A stretch of DNA of 64,000 nt from Amphimedon queenslandica. Taxonomy: Eukaryota; Porifera; Demospongiae; Haplosclerida; Niphatidae. Every line of letters begins with the position of its first letter. Position 1 is the first letter of the stretch. The stretch lies in the NCBI RefSeq assembly GCF_000090795.2, contig NW_003546413.1:13927-77926 (forward strand), read 5' to 3'. Positions 40,501-48,903 of the stretch are shown piece by piece. Below the pieces are notes generated by a model that searched no databases, was not told where the DNA came from, and saw only the letters and a list, made by a program, of their open reading frames with translations. Made by a program: the position numbers and the translations under genes.

Positions 40501-42085
40501 AGCATATAATGTAGTGTAAATTTTGCTAGTCATTAAATTTTTTGTAATTTCTTTTATAATTCTGTTACCACCCACATGGAGCAAATAAGTTTCATCAAAA
40601 AAGCTCCCAGACGAATTTGACAAAATTTTTGACAGACAAAATTTTGATCTATAATATTTTATTCCTTTCTCTGCTATTCTAGGCTACTATCTCATTGCTA
40701 GAGTTATTAGAAGATCTTAAATCATCATTACTGAGTATTGCCAAGCGTTTTACTCCCATCACTGAATCAGAGACATTGGCTGGAGCACTCGCGAAGCTAA
40801 ACGTTAAAGATGATCCTAAAGTTGGTGAAAACGATTTGGGGATTGATCAAGTAAGCATTATTAGAGTTGATGGGTCTTTGTCTATAATTTACTTATTCCT
40901 CAAGTGTGTCTGTATATGTTTGTATAACTAAATATATGTGTGGTCAACTCATCAGAGTTATGTAATAATTATTTGCACCTTACATTAGGATTGTTGCTTG
41001 ACTGTATTGAGTATGAGAGGAGAATGTGTTGTGATGTCTTAGCTCATTGACTGCTTATGTAGCATGTAGTCCATTTGCATTAACCTTTAGCACTGGAATT
41101 AATATAATATTATACTGGTGGCTGACTCTGTTGATTATGCAATAATGAATCAATTTTGATTTCATACAATACTTTTAGTTGAAAGATTATTTCCTTTGAC
41201 ATTCATATCCCAGTCCTATATACGTGTAGATAGAATTACTATGGTCAGAAGTGTGTATAGTTATGTGCTCACTTGCTATATGAGTACCGTATAGTGGGTA
41301 TATTCCATTTGAGTTTAATTTCGTTCATTTTGTTCTCATTCCTTGTGGAATGAACATTTTCCAAACGAAAAGGGCGTTTCATCAATGCCACGTGTACAAA
41401 ATGGCTGCTCAGAACGAAAATAAAATGAACAAAAATTTCTAATCCTGCTTAGAACGAACATTTTTCCTGACAAAATATACCCACTATATGGTAGTTTGAA
41501 AGCAAAGGCATATTGTATTGCTAGTAGTTTTGGAGGGGAGACTTGAAATTGGCATTTTTATACTTACAATTTTGAACCATTGTGTGTATCTCAATGGCCC
41601 ATGGCTCAAAAATTTGCCAAATTGCAACAAGTCAAAAATTAGTATTTTAAAAACTTTTAGGTGTGGCAGGAGAATTATATTTTAACTTGATGTACTACTA
41701 TACATGTATTTTTTTCAAATGGAACTGATTGTGATGCATGTACTTTGTATAAAGATCATGCCCTGAACTTTCTAGATATAAGCTTCTATCATTGTCTGTA
41801 ACAAAAGAAATATAGTGATGTCACTTACCCAGCCTCATTGTCATATCCTTCCTTTATGTCTACAGCCTATTACATAAGAGTTCTATGATGTATGTATGTT
41901 ATATTTAATAGGAAACCTATGCTAGGGTGAGGACTTCAATGACACATGAAGTGATTGAAAGTTACAATTATTCATTTGGTGATATTCAAGAGATGGTTGG
42001 CCTGAGGGTCAGCTTTATTAAAACACTAATCAGTTCTTATTCTGTTAATTCTCACCCTCTGCCTCAATCAGCTTCATCTGACTAA
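21175..42085 (+). CDS. NAA25: NAA25, NatB N-alpha-acetyltransferase auxiliary subunit
   Basis: NAA25 (MDM20) is the ribosome-anchoring TPR subunit that activates NAA20 in NatB, which acetylates Met-Asp/Glu/Asn starts. My 24 exons give 1,020 aa (human 972): 21175-21232, 21347-21432, 21570-21708, 22208-22326, 22508-22585, 22692-22794, 22850-22927, 23036-23416, 24112-24227, 24284-24361, 24836-25061, 25339-25519, 26135-26234, 26287-26334, 26440-26543, 26594-26670, 26807-26873, 27210-27252, 34352-34519, 34824-35004, 38288-38365, 38455-38666, 40683-40850, 41912-42085. Landmarks shared with human: LKKSPNLHCAK, LFMAYVRVGD, MFLPLAER, KSKRLRGPYL, DGLRDNRDM and a Lys-rich run before the C-terminal helices (VRTSMTHEVIESYNYSFGDI). 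The donor at 35005 could instead be at 34996. AATAAA at about 42255. The 27253-34351 intron hosts six antisense genes. Confidence 0.93.
21709..22207 (+). other. NAA25 intron with no recognised element
   Basis: 499-bp intron. A short (TAA)n run near 22120 and a GA run near 21925; nothing else recognised. Confidence 0.6.
23743..23979. mobile_element. 237-bp MITE with 32-bp perfect TIRs
   Basis: Positions 23743-23774 and 23948-23979 are exact inverse complements, starting GTGACCATAATTGACAAAAG. The interior is noncoding. It sits in the NAA25 intron 23417-24111. The perfect arms suggest recent insertion or hairpin-driven correction. Confidence 0.85.
24563..24772. mobile_element. MITE with CAGGGTTCTGCCTA ends
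   Basis: The left CAGGGTTCTGCCTAG and right TAGGCAGAACTATG are inverted repeats. Subterminal GGTGGTTGG and CCAACCACC are inverted too. It lies in the NAA25 intron 24362-24835. The TIR start is hAT-like, but no clean 8-bp TSD is seen. Confidence 0.65.
25659..25871. mobile_element. TACCATAGGGCACC...GGCGCC MITE, family B, copy 2
   Basis: Shares GGGCTGTAAAT, the AATCAAATTATTATGGTA centre and AAGGCGCC with the copy at 38698-38904. It lies in the NAA25 intron 25520-26134. Confidence 0.75.
26045..26127. repeat. (CT)n tract before a NAA25 acceptor
   Basis: CT and CCCTCT runs fill the last 90 bp of the intron ending at 26134. Similar tracts precede 23036, 26807 and 34824. Confidence 0.9.
27257..27319. 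repeat. (AAT)n microsatellite at the edge of the duplicated block
   Basis: AAT/GAT repeats mark the left boundary of the block that recurs from about 28915. The second copy has a hAT-type insertion in the same microsatellite. Confidence 0.9.
27587..27938 (-). CDS. Secreted 12-cysteine protein 1 (nested array)
   Basis: Exons 27875-27938 (64 nt, phase 1) and 27587-27816 give 97 aa. Exon 1 is a signal peptide starting MKVALLFVISCF. The mature part has 12 cysteines in two similar halves: CxCx4Cx8Cx5CxC, an 11-residue linker, CxCx4Cx8Cx3CxC, ending CSCTV. A TATA-like element (TTATATA at 27996-28002) lies about 60 bp upstream of the ATG on the coding strand. It is the last of six tandem genes lying antisense in a NAA25 intron and is most like protein 2. 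I do not recognise the family; a disulfide-rich extracellular role is inferred. Confidence 0.85.
28390..28450 (-). pseudogene. 3'-end fragment of a seventh array member
   Basis: Reads TSNKGACKCTI then stop, matching the last residues of proteins 3 and 4. Nothing upstream continues the gene, and the homology ends at the AAT microsatellite near 28460. It marks the end of a duplicated block whose counterpart at 30200 holds the complete gene 3. Confidence 0.75.
28509..28899. mobile_element. Non-autonomous hAT-type element in an (AAT)n tract
   Basis: Ends TAGTGCTGAAACGAATAGT and the inverse of TAGAGCTGAAACGAATAGT. The flanking ataataat on both sides fits an 8-bp TSD but is also microsatellite. 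Inside are many ATTCGAATA words. The equivalent microsatellite at 27257 has no insertion, which gives an empty-site comparison. Confidence 0.8.
29188..29539 (-). CDS. Secreted 12-cysteine protein 2 (nested array)
   Basis: Exons 29476-29539 (64 nt) and 29188-29420, 98 aa. The signal exon is nearly the same as in gene 1. The mature part keeps CxCx4Cx8Cx5CxC and a second half CxCx4Cx9Cx3CxC, ending CSCTV. Residues between cysteines differ at many sites from protein 1 while introns and flanks stay close. A TTTATATG TATA-like box lies about 60 bp upstream. Function unknown. Confidence 0.85.
30218..30581 (-). CDS. Secreted 12-cysteine protein 3 (nested array)
   Basis: Exons 30518-30581 (64 nt) and 30218-30456, 100 aa. 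Exon 2 starts with an extra GIQEEKV segment not found in proteins 1 and 2. First half CxCx4Cx8Cx5CxC, short linker, second half CxCx4Cx7Cx6CxC, ending NKGACKCTV. Closest to protein 4. A TATATA box lies near 30640. Function unknown. Confidence 0.85.
30765..30982. mobile_element. TACTGTATACC...GGTATACGGTA MITE
   Basis: The ends are inverted repeats and the inside has TTCGCAAATTTCGCGG and its near-inverse GATTCACGAAAATTTTCC. It lies between array genes 3 and 4. Confidence 0.75.
31359..31704 (-). CDS. Secreted 12-cysteine protein 4 (nested array)
   Basis: Exons 31641-31704 (64 nt) and 31359-31594, 99 aa. An unspliced reading through the intron also gives a hydrophobic start (MSLTLSLLLLSL), but the conserved two-exon structure is preferred. 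Twelve cysteines: CxCx4Cx8Cx5CxC then CxCx4Cx8Cx6CxC, ending NKGACKCTA. The upstream TATATAAGG near 31735 is TATA-like. Function unknown. Confidence 0.85.
32064..32208. repeat. Short dispersed repeat, also at ~51008-51165
   Basis: Both segments run from a GACAAA(A)CA(A/G)TCAAAA block through AATTTTAAT to GCGTT(G)C(A)TTTT and end in AAACCA. Possibly a decayed MITE. Confidence 0.35.
32502..32905 (-). CDS. Secreted 12-cysteine protein 5 (nested array)
   Basis: Exons 32842-32905 (64 nt) and 32502-32761, 107 aa. The signal exon and 5' flank match gene 1 closely, but exon 2 is diverged. Cysteines: CxCx4Cx8Cx5CxC, 11-residue linker, CxCx4Cx8Cx6CxC, ending CKCLISN. A CTTTATATT box lies upstream near 32963. 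Function unknown. Confidence 0.85.
33644..34013 (-). CDS. Secreted 12-cysteine protein 6 (nested array)
   Basis: Exons 33950-34013 (64 nt) and 33644-33897, 105 aa. The signal exon begins MKIAVLFICSCF. The acceptor is AAG, not CAG. Exon 2 holds CxCx4Cx9Cx5CxC and CxCx4Cx8Cx6CxC, ending CKCIT. It is the most diverged member and the outermost, nearest the NAA25 exon at 34352. Its second half includes a hydrophobic run LIMLL. All 12 cysteines are kept, which argues for an active gene. Function unknown. Confidence 0.8.
34540..34822. repeat. Interrupted (CT)n domain filling a NAA25 intron
   Basis: Almost the entire intron 34520-34823 is CT/CCCTCC repeat in two similar halves, each with TCACTCTATATGTA and TTATCTCTTATACTTTC. 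It is therefore a local duplication of a CT-rich unit of about 165 bp. Confidence 0.85.
35229..35553. mobile_element. TACCGTATAG MITE, 325 bp
   Basis: Starts TACCGTATAGCGGATATTTTTC and ends with the inverse of TACCGTATAGTGGGTAATTTTC. Noncoding. It lies in the NAA25 intron 35005-38287. Confidence 0.75.
35880..36830. repeat. Tandem/degenerate array of the GAATCAGCTCAAA unit
   Basis: At least four units carry GAATCAGCTCAAA, CATAAGGACATGTAT, CAGAAAA and GAGAATTCTC; part is inverted (about 36430-36560). Same family as 16898-17526. 36840-37850 holds no recognised element apart from a C-rich/A-rich stretch near 37280 and 37390. Confidence 0.65.
37854..38058. mobile_element. TACCGTATAGTGGGAAATTT MITE, family C
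   Basis: Left end TACCGTATAGTGGGAAATTT; right end AAATTTCCCGCTATACGGT is its inverse. Contains GCCATTTTGAGCCATTATACGC, also seen in related decayed copies near 18660 and 41550. Confidence 0.85.
38698..38904. mobile_element. TACCGTATGGTGCC...GGCGCC MITE, family B, copy 3
   Basis: Ends TACCGTATGGTGCC and GGCGCCCTACTGTA. Inside are GGGCTGTAAATTTCACGG and ACAAAATAGATTTTTGG shared with 25659-25871. Confidence 0.85.
39054..39316. mobile_element. MITE carrying a tRNA-like core, copy 1
   Basis: Ends TACCGTATTTCCTTAAATA and its near-perfect inverse; TA is the target. Between the ends lies a tRNA-derived segment. A second copy with the same ends and core is at 44309-44585. The interior next to the left TIR reads AGAAGCC..AATAAACGCC. 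Confidence 0.85.
39140..39226 (+). other. tRNA-like segment with A and B boxes inside the MITE
   Basis: An A-box-like TAGTCTAGTGGG (about 39153-39164) and a perfect B box GGTTCGAATCC (39204-39214) are spaced as in a tRNA. The 3' arm CCGCGGGTTCGAATCC then CGCTCTGGGCC resembles a T arm. The acceptor stem does not pair well, so it is a tRNA relic or SINE head, not a gene. Confidence 0.65.
41285..41493. mobile_element. TACCGTATAGTGGGTATA MITE
   Basis: Starts TACCGTATAGTGGGTATATT and ends AATATACCCACTATATGGTA, its inverse. Contains paired AACGAA/TTCGTT words. It lies in the NAA25 intron 40851-41911; the rest of that intron shows nothing recognised. Confidence 0.85.
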
Positions 42086-42159
42086 TTATCATTATCTTTG
42101 TTTTGTTGTTATTGCTGTGAAAAATTCTATCTGTTTTATGATAACGTAAAATTTAAAAT

Positions 42160-42201
<42 letters not shown>

Positions 42202-42448
42202 GTTATTGTTATTATTTGTTGTTATTATGATCGTGTGCAACAATTATTATTGAAAATAAACTTAATTCTTATTGAGTTCAATTTTCTAACAGCTACTAAG
42301 TATTGCATGGGTGATAATTATTTTTATTAAAAAATTCATTGCTGTAATACAATCCCTAAATAATTAAGGTCATCGCCATGACAACCTCAAATTTTATTAG
42401 CATTGATAGTCAGCGGTCTCAGCCGGTCTGGAAGATAAGTCAGTCAAG
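42086..42448. other. Short intergenic region, NAA25 3' to scaffold gene 1
   Basis: Holds a (TTA)n run at 42163-42212 and AATAAA near 42255. The distance of 363 bp means the promoter of the next gene overlaps the NAA25 3' region. Confidence 0.6.
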
Positions 42449-45400
42449 ATGTCCCAAGATCTGCTCCAGAAGAAGATACCTCCCAGCAGGCCCACGAGGC
42501 CTCCTCCACGAAGACTAGCAAGTAATGCAGCCGCCTCTACTCCTTCTCCCCCTCCTCGGCCGTCTAGGCCTCCAACCTCGTCACAGCATAAACTACAAGA
42601 GAAGGCTGACAAGCCTCCCGCTCTGCTCTCTCCAGAGAAGAAGGAGATAAGAGTCCTTCCTCCACATCCACCGCCTCCTCTATCCACTTCTTATCAACAG
42701 CATAAGGTTGAGAAAAGAAACTCGTCTTCATCACTCACCACTCCTCCGCCTTCTTCACACTCATTCTTGACACTTCAAGCAAAGAGAGAGAAAAAGGACC
42801 CGCCACCAGCTCGTCCGGATTATAGTCCTGTTTTCATTGTTAAGCATCGCTCAAAGTCTTCTGAAAACTTAACTCTACCTAGATATAATAATAATTCTCC
42901 ATTCCTTACTGTCAAAGCAACAGGTACTAATCCTCCTTCAGAGTTACCCCCAAGGAGTAAAACTCCACAGTATTCTTACTACACCCCTCCACCTGTTACT
43001 AGAGTATTAAGCCACAAGGACAAAGAAGGACCTAATACTCGTCCAGCTCCTCCTGTTCCCTCTCCTAGAAGAAACAAGAATAAAGGTCCCATCATAAGCA
43101 GACCGCCTGAGCCTTTACCACGCAGTAACATTAGTAAAGAAATACAGTTAAGAACACCTCCGATTCCTAGGGAAAGATCTCGAGCTACTAGAGAACCAGT
43201 GGCTAACTCCTTATCTTATACTGCACGTACATACCCTCCTCCTCTCTCCCTTACAGAACCCGTTCCTCTTTTCAGCAAAACTTCTCTCTCTCCCTCTCAC
43301 TCTGTCCCAGAAGACATCTATACCTTACCAGACACAACCACTAATCGTGCTCTATCTATTCAGTCTGAGCCAGATGCCATAGAATGGTATGCTAGCTCGG
43401 ATGATGCTGTCCATAAAAATGAGTTAGAGCAAGACACAAGGTATGCAGTTCCACATGTACATGGTGTTGTTGCTCATGATTCTCATAAAGAAACAATCGA
43501 GTGGTATGCCAGTACAGATGACATTGACCATCCATTTAAGGAAGAGAGTTTGTCAACAACTACTGAAGACATCGGTGAAGATGGATACATGGTAATGAGC
43601 TCCATATCTGGTCATGTGGGTAGTGATAGTGGAATTGGAGGAGAGGAAATAGAAGGAGGTGATAATATGTATCTGCCATTGAATACTTTGGAGATGGATG
43701 AGGAAAATACTTATAGCATTCCTGTTAGTAATGGGAGTACACCAATTGATACTATCATTGAAGGTACATGTATGTCCATTTTTCTTCTCTCTTTGTCCCT
43801 ATTGCCATTTTCTTTTTTAATTTCTCTCTCTTTCATTTTTTTTTCTCATTATGTTGTCTCTTTTTCTCTTTGTCATTTTGTTACTGTCTTTCTTTCCTTC
43901 CAGAGCCTCCACTTTATACTGATCCAGCCTCACTTAATACATACATATCTTCATCGGTTCCAACCGACATATACATGGCTTTGCAGGAAACCAATGACAC
44001 TAATGGTGAGTATAAAGAAAGAATTATAACCATGTGTGTCTGTGTGTAAGAAATTAGTGAGGGGGAGTGTGCTGTGTATCCAAAACTCACTTTACCAACT
44101 TAAAACAGTTTAGGTTGATTGTTATTGTTTCTGAAAATACTCTAATTATTTTCGTCTGCACAATGCCAGCTTGCAAAAGTGGTATAAAAACTCATAATAA
44201 TCTTTAAGAAACATTAATTCCACCTACAATGTCTTGAAGAAAAACTGTTAGAATTTTTTGTCAAGGGACAGCATTGCAAAAATAAAGTGTTTGTGGTTTA
44301 TATAAGTATACCGTATTTCCTTAAATAAAAGCCGGATGCAAATAAACACCGTGGTAGCAATAGAATGGAAGTATAAATATGCAAATCTAGCCTTAAAGTA
44401 CATGTAATTCAGTAGCATTGTGCACGTGCATTTATACTTCCTTAAGTTCATGATGTCAAGTGCAGAGGTCCCAGGTTCAATCCTGCTCTGGGCTCAAGTT
44501 TTATTTTATTTAAAAAATTTTTTTCGAGATCCAAATGCCATTTTAGGAAATAGACGCCTGGGCTTTTATTTAAGAAAATACAGTATATGCCTGTCTAGTA
44601 AAAGAGATATACATGTAGAATGTGAATGACATAACCTTAGTTAGAGTTATGGTAACACTATGTCTATACTAGCATAAGAAAAGTTACGTCATAGTATTAT
44701 TCTTTTTTGGATTCAGCTCAAAGTATGCTACATTTATTTGTTTTCAAACAAAGCAATGTTTTGAAGTAGATATAAGCCTTATTGCTGGCTTCTAATGTCA
44801 AATGTAAAAAGTTTAAAGATGATTGGGTGTTGATTTTAGTACAAAAGTCTGTTAAAAAGTCTGTTAGAAGCTGTGAATTGGCAAGTTTCTTTTTTGGGTC
44901 GAACTTATACTTTTTGGGAGAAAATCTGACTTTGTAGGTTTTTTGTTCTGTGGAATGGCCCATTCACACCATGCATTTCTGTTAATTCATGGGATTTTGG
45001 AGTGACATGTAAGAGAATGAAAAGTTTGGCCAAGCGAAAGAACCCACTATACAATCTTGACTTTGTTGATTTCCCTGGGTTTTTTGGCCAATGTACATAT
45101 GTACTATATTTACTAAGTGCTTTACTTTCACTATAAATTAAGGTCACTGTATACCAGGCAATCCTATTACAGGCAATCTTTGGTTATCTTGATGCTGTAC
45201 AAGCAGCACGTGTCCCAGAATAGAACAACTATCTGTTTCATTGTCTGAAGATCAAAGTAACCACAGATTGCCTCTAATGTATAGTGCCATTAAGGACTTC
45301 ACTCAATAAGATAGAGCTTAATTAGTTTCAGTGCAAGAGGGGCAATGTGACAACAACAGTGTTAACATATAAGGTGAACTTCTTTTGAAATTGCTAATTT

Positions 45401-46481
45401 TGCAGCGAATGAATTTTAAGAAATTGCTCAATTATAGTTATTAATTGGTTTTCAATAATGTGCCAATGAGCATACGCAAAATGTTATTTTGGCAGCAAAA
45501 TTAATGGCTCAAAACACCAAATTTGTCTAACTTTAAATTACCAGCTACATAATAGTACCACTTTATGCTACAACCTATTAACAGGATTTCATGTATAGTA
45601 GTCAAGGTATCTGTTTTTATTGCAAAACTTTGTTTTAGACTCTATAAGTAGCTTTGTAATAAATAGTATACATACTAGCCTACTATGTAACCAAAAAACT
45701 CTTCTTTTATGAGCTTCCAATATTCTTGTATTTAATTGTATAATCAGGGTTTCCCACAAAGCATGCTAAGTGAGCTAAACAGCATGAGCTTCATGAGCTG
45801 ACAAGTACTGCAATGCAGTTTAAAAATTTATAAAAAAAATCTACAGCTCAAAGTTGGCACACAACATGAAAACATGTATTTATATCTGAAAAAATATATT
45901 TTAATAGAGAATTTTTTCAAACCCATTTTTGATAGAATTTGATCAAAGACTTGTTCTTTGCATCAATTTTTGAGCAACATCAAAAATTCATCAAAAATCC
46001 AAATTTGATCGGAATGAGTTCAAAGTTGATACACAGCATAAAGACATGTACATGTATATGCATCAGAAAAAAATTAGAAAAATGGAGAATTCTCTCTTTT
46101 TCATTTTTGACAAAATTTGGTCAAAGACCTAAGGCTATAGCCTTTGGTCATTGGCCCAATTTTTGAGCAACTTTAAAAATTCATAATTTGATTAGAATCA
46201 GCTTAAAATTGATGTACAACATAAGAACATGTATGTGTATCAGAAAAAAAATTATAAAAATGGAGAATTCTCTTCCTGTAATTTTTGTCAAATCCACTGA
46301 CAAGAAAGCACTATGCCAACAAAATTTTATGGGAAACTCTAATTGTAGGGTAATGCACTGTTTATATCCACTTTATGTTATTAAGTGTACATTGAATGAG
46401 CAAATGAGTATTATGAATTACTCTTTTTTCTTCTCTTTAGGGTCAGTTTATCAACCACTTGTGGCTAGTAAAATTTCTTGA
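42449..46481 (+). CDS. Proline-rich, multi-tyrosine scaffold protein 1
   Basis: Exons 42449-43763, 43904-44005 and 46441-46481 give 485 aa. Residues 10-250 are dense in Pro/Arg/Ser with PxxP-type SH3 ligands (RPTRPPPRR, PSPPPRPSRPP, RPAPPVPSPRR). Residues 285-480 are acidic and hold tyrosines in SH2-ligand contexts: YTLP291, YAVP332, YMVM380 (YxxM, PI3K p85 type), YLPL408, YSIP422, YTDP443, YMAL462, YQPL476. The phrase IEWYAS(S/T)DD occurs twice (about 311 and 350). No folded domain or membrane segment is seen. A docking adaptor for tyrosine kinase signalling is inferred from motifs only; I do not recognise an orthologue. The 2.4-kb last intron is filled by repeats. Confidence 0.8.
44309..44585. 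mobile_element. MITE carrying a tRNA-like core, copy 2
   Basis: Same ends as 39054-39316 (TACCGTATTTCCTTAAATA). The core keeps a B box GGTTCAATCC at 44474-44483 and CTGCTCTGGGC, but its 5' half differs from copy 1. Confidence 0.8.
45746..46340. mobile_element. GGGTTTCCCACA-ended element with internal units
   Basis: Left end AGGGTTTCCCACAAAGCATG, right end TATGGGAAACTCT. Three units inside carry CAGCTCAAAGTTG, CATAAGACATGT and AGAAAAATGGAGAATTCTC. Best preserved copy of the family in the window. Confidence 0.7.
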
Positions 46482-46707
46482 TAAAAAGACTATTTTAAAG
46501 ATTCTTTTTTGTATTTTTTATGTTGTGTATTTTATTTTTGAAAATATGTATTTATAATTATTATTGTTAACTTTAAATTAATAGTCAGTTAGTATTAATA
46601 AAATAATGTTGTTCTGAGCATGCGCAGTATATATTGGCGCGTAGTACTCCCGGGAACACGACTACTCGTCAACACAAAAGGAACCCTCATCATCAGAACA
46701 AATTGAA
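46482..46707. promoter_or_regulatory. Promoter gap of scaffold gene 2 with NRF1-like site
   Basis: 226 bp between the two scaffold genes. GCATGCGCAG at 46618-46627 is an NRF1-type half palindrome 81 bp before the ATG; AATAAA occurrences near 46597 may serve the upstream gene. Confidence 0.5.
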
Positions 46708-48505
46708 ATGGCTAGTCATAGCGGGAGAGAGAAAAAGAAGCGACCAGAGACAAATACTATGCAAGTAATGGCAGGGAAATCTACATCCTCGTCCGCAAAG
46801 CCCTCTCTTGTAAGAAGACTTTTCAGACGCAGTTCTGCAGCTACTCGCCCTTCAAATCCACAAGCTTTATCTCCCCCGGAGACAATCCCAGAGGAGAGCA
46901 CTGCTGAGCAGTCAAAGAGAGGACACAAGAACAAGGCCATGAAGCGAAGCAAATCAGACAAACAAGTAATCACTCGGCCACAGCTGAACAATCCGGATGA
47001 CTACACAATGAAGAGTGCAACACTTCCATCTCCTCGTTTCACTGGCTCAAAAAGCAGGAATAACGCTCACTCTCCAAATGCATATCGTCCTCCACCTGTG
47101 GCCTTATCATATGTAACCAGCCCTAGCAGAAGGCCTCGTTATCATAGCCCAGTTACCCTAGGAACCTCTTCTTCTCCTCCTATGCCTCATTCATTCCCTC
47201 ACTCACAGCATCTACTGGTCGATCAAACCACATCAACTTGGGACATATCTCCTACTGGGGAAATAATCGGGCAATACTCACTCAAGCAAGCAGCTCGATC
47301 GGTCTACCCTCTCCCTCCTTCTCTCCCTCCTCCTCCTCCTCCTGTTGCAGCAAGCACAGATCTATTGAGCAGTATCAACAGTAGCCATACTTACAGTGAG
47401 CCGTACCATTGGCTCTTCCCCCCAGAGCCATGCAAAAGTGCACCTCCTCTACCACCTAGATCACAAAACACAGGTAACCAAGTATACTAATAAGTACAAT
47501 TAATCTTTAATTTGTTTTGTTATTATGTTTACAGTGCTATTCACTTTTCACTTATACTCTTTTCTTTTTTTACATTCAGTAATGCCTAGTTACTCAAATC
47601 TTGAGGTGTCTCTGTCACTCGATAACTTAAGTGATCCAAAATTTCATGACTACATGACTATCAATCCTTTCATGCTCAATCCAAAAGCAGGTAAAAATAA
47701 TAATTATTATTATGATAAAATTAAATTCTGGCATATTGTAATATTGATAACCTATTCTTGTGCTAAGTACTTATTATTGTGCTAAGCCTGTATGTATAGT
47801 GTTTGCTAACATAGGAAGGATAGAGCAAATCCTTTTACATTCGTGCGTTCACGTGAATGTCTTCAGACTGCGTATAACAATGACTATTATTGCAAGAGTT
47901 TGTATAGAAAATGTGGCATACTAACGGCATATTGATAATTGTTATCAGGTTGTGTTTGTGTTAGTTGGTAGTGTGTTGGGGATTAGAGTTTGTGAAAAGA
48001 CAATTATCAACAGTCGATGGGAGTCAGTATATGTGTGTGTCTAGGCTTGTGTGCGTTGGCACTTAAGTGATGTTTGAAAATATTGATCAAGTTATTTACT
48101 TAGCGTTTGAATAGCTTTTGAACTGTGATCAACAGTTTTTATTCAGCAGACTTCAGTATCATGTGTACCTTTCTTTGATACCTTCTCTTTTATCTCTCCC
48201 TCTCTCTCCTTCTCTCTTTTCCTGTCTTTCTCTCTCTCTCTCTCTCTCTTCCCCCAGATCCTTCAGATTATCAGCAACCAATAGTAACCCAGACGACTCC
48301 ACTCCCTCCATGCATTAGACATAGAAAAATGGATCAGAGACAGAGAGAAATCAGAGACGACTCATCCCCCGAAATCAAAGAATCATCCCCGGAATCAAGA
48401 GACGACATGGACAGTCACTCTCCATCATTTCGCCCCCGCTCCAGATCAGATACCAGGAGAACCACAGTAGTGATACTTGATGATGATAGAACATTAAAAG
48501 TATAA
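46708..48505 (+). CDS. Proline-rich, multi-tyrosine scaffold protein 2
   Basis: Exons 46708-47473, 47580-47690 and 48258-48505 give 374 aa. The N-terminus is basic (REKKKRPE, RRLFRRSS). Pro-rich stretches include a PPSLPPPPPP run near residue 205 and SAPPLPPRSQ near 245, an SH3-ligand type. Tyrosines lie in DDYTMK, PSYSNLEV and HDYMTI. The C-terminus is rich in Arg/Asp/Ser and ends VVILDDDRTLKV, which resembles a PDZ ligand only weakly. It sits 226 bp after scaffold 1 in the same direction and shares its exon style (large first exon, short middle exon), so the pair may be ancient duplicates, though no long similarity is visible. No orthologue recognised. Confidence 0.75.
47691..48257 (+). other. 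Intron of scaffold gene 2
   Basis: 567 bp. G/T-rich middle (47940-48060) and a CT microsatellite (about 48188-48250) ending at the acceptor. No element recognised. Confidence 0.6.
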
Positions 48506-48903
48506 ACACACACACACACACACACACACACAGACTGGAAAGGAGAGCTGCAGTGGGGGCATGATGCTTAAGTCGATATTCATCCACATTACCATTTTAA
48601 TTTATGTTGGTCCCACTCCCTCCAGCACTTAAACACAGACAATTAAACATTAATTGAAATGTAATGTTATTTAGTCTAATTGCTAGCTATACTAGTTCTA
48701 GTAGTCATGACAACTAAAATAGACATAAATACTTACAATTGACACAAATTATATTAACCCTGTTTATTATCATAATGTTTTTTTCCTAAAATAAGTTGCT
48801 ACATGTATTTTCAATATCACTATGTACATATTACGATGCATGGTCATCACTATTATTTATTATCATCATTATTGTTGTTGTTATTATTATTATCATCATG
48901 ATA
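48506..48903. other. Convergent 3' region, scaffold 2 / TRMT2
   Basis: Begins with an (AC)n run (48507-48532) right at the stop codon of scaffold 2. Remaining sequence is A/T-rich with TTA repeats near 48880; both 3' UTRs must fit in 398 bp. Confidence 0.6.
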
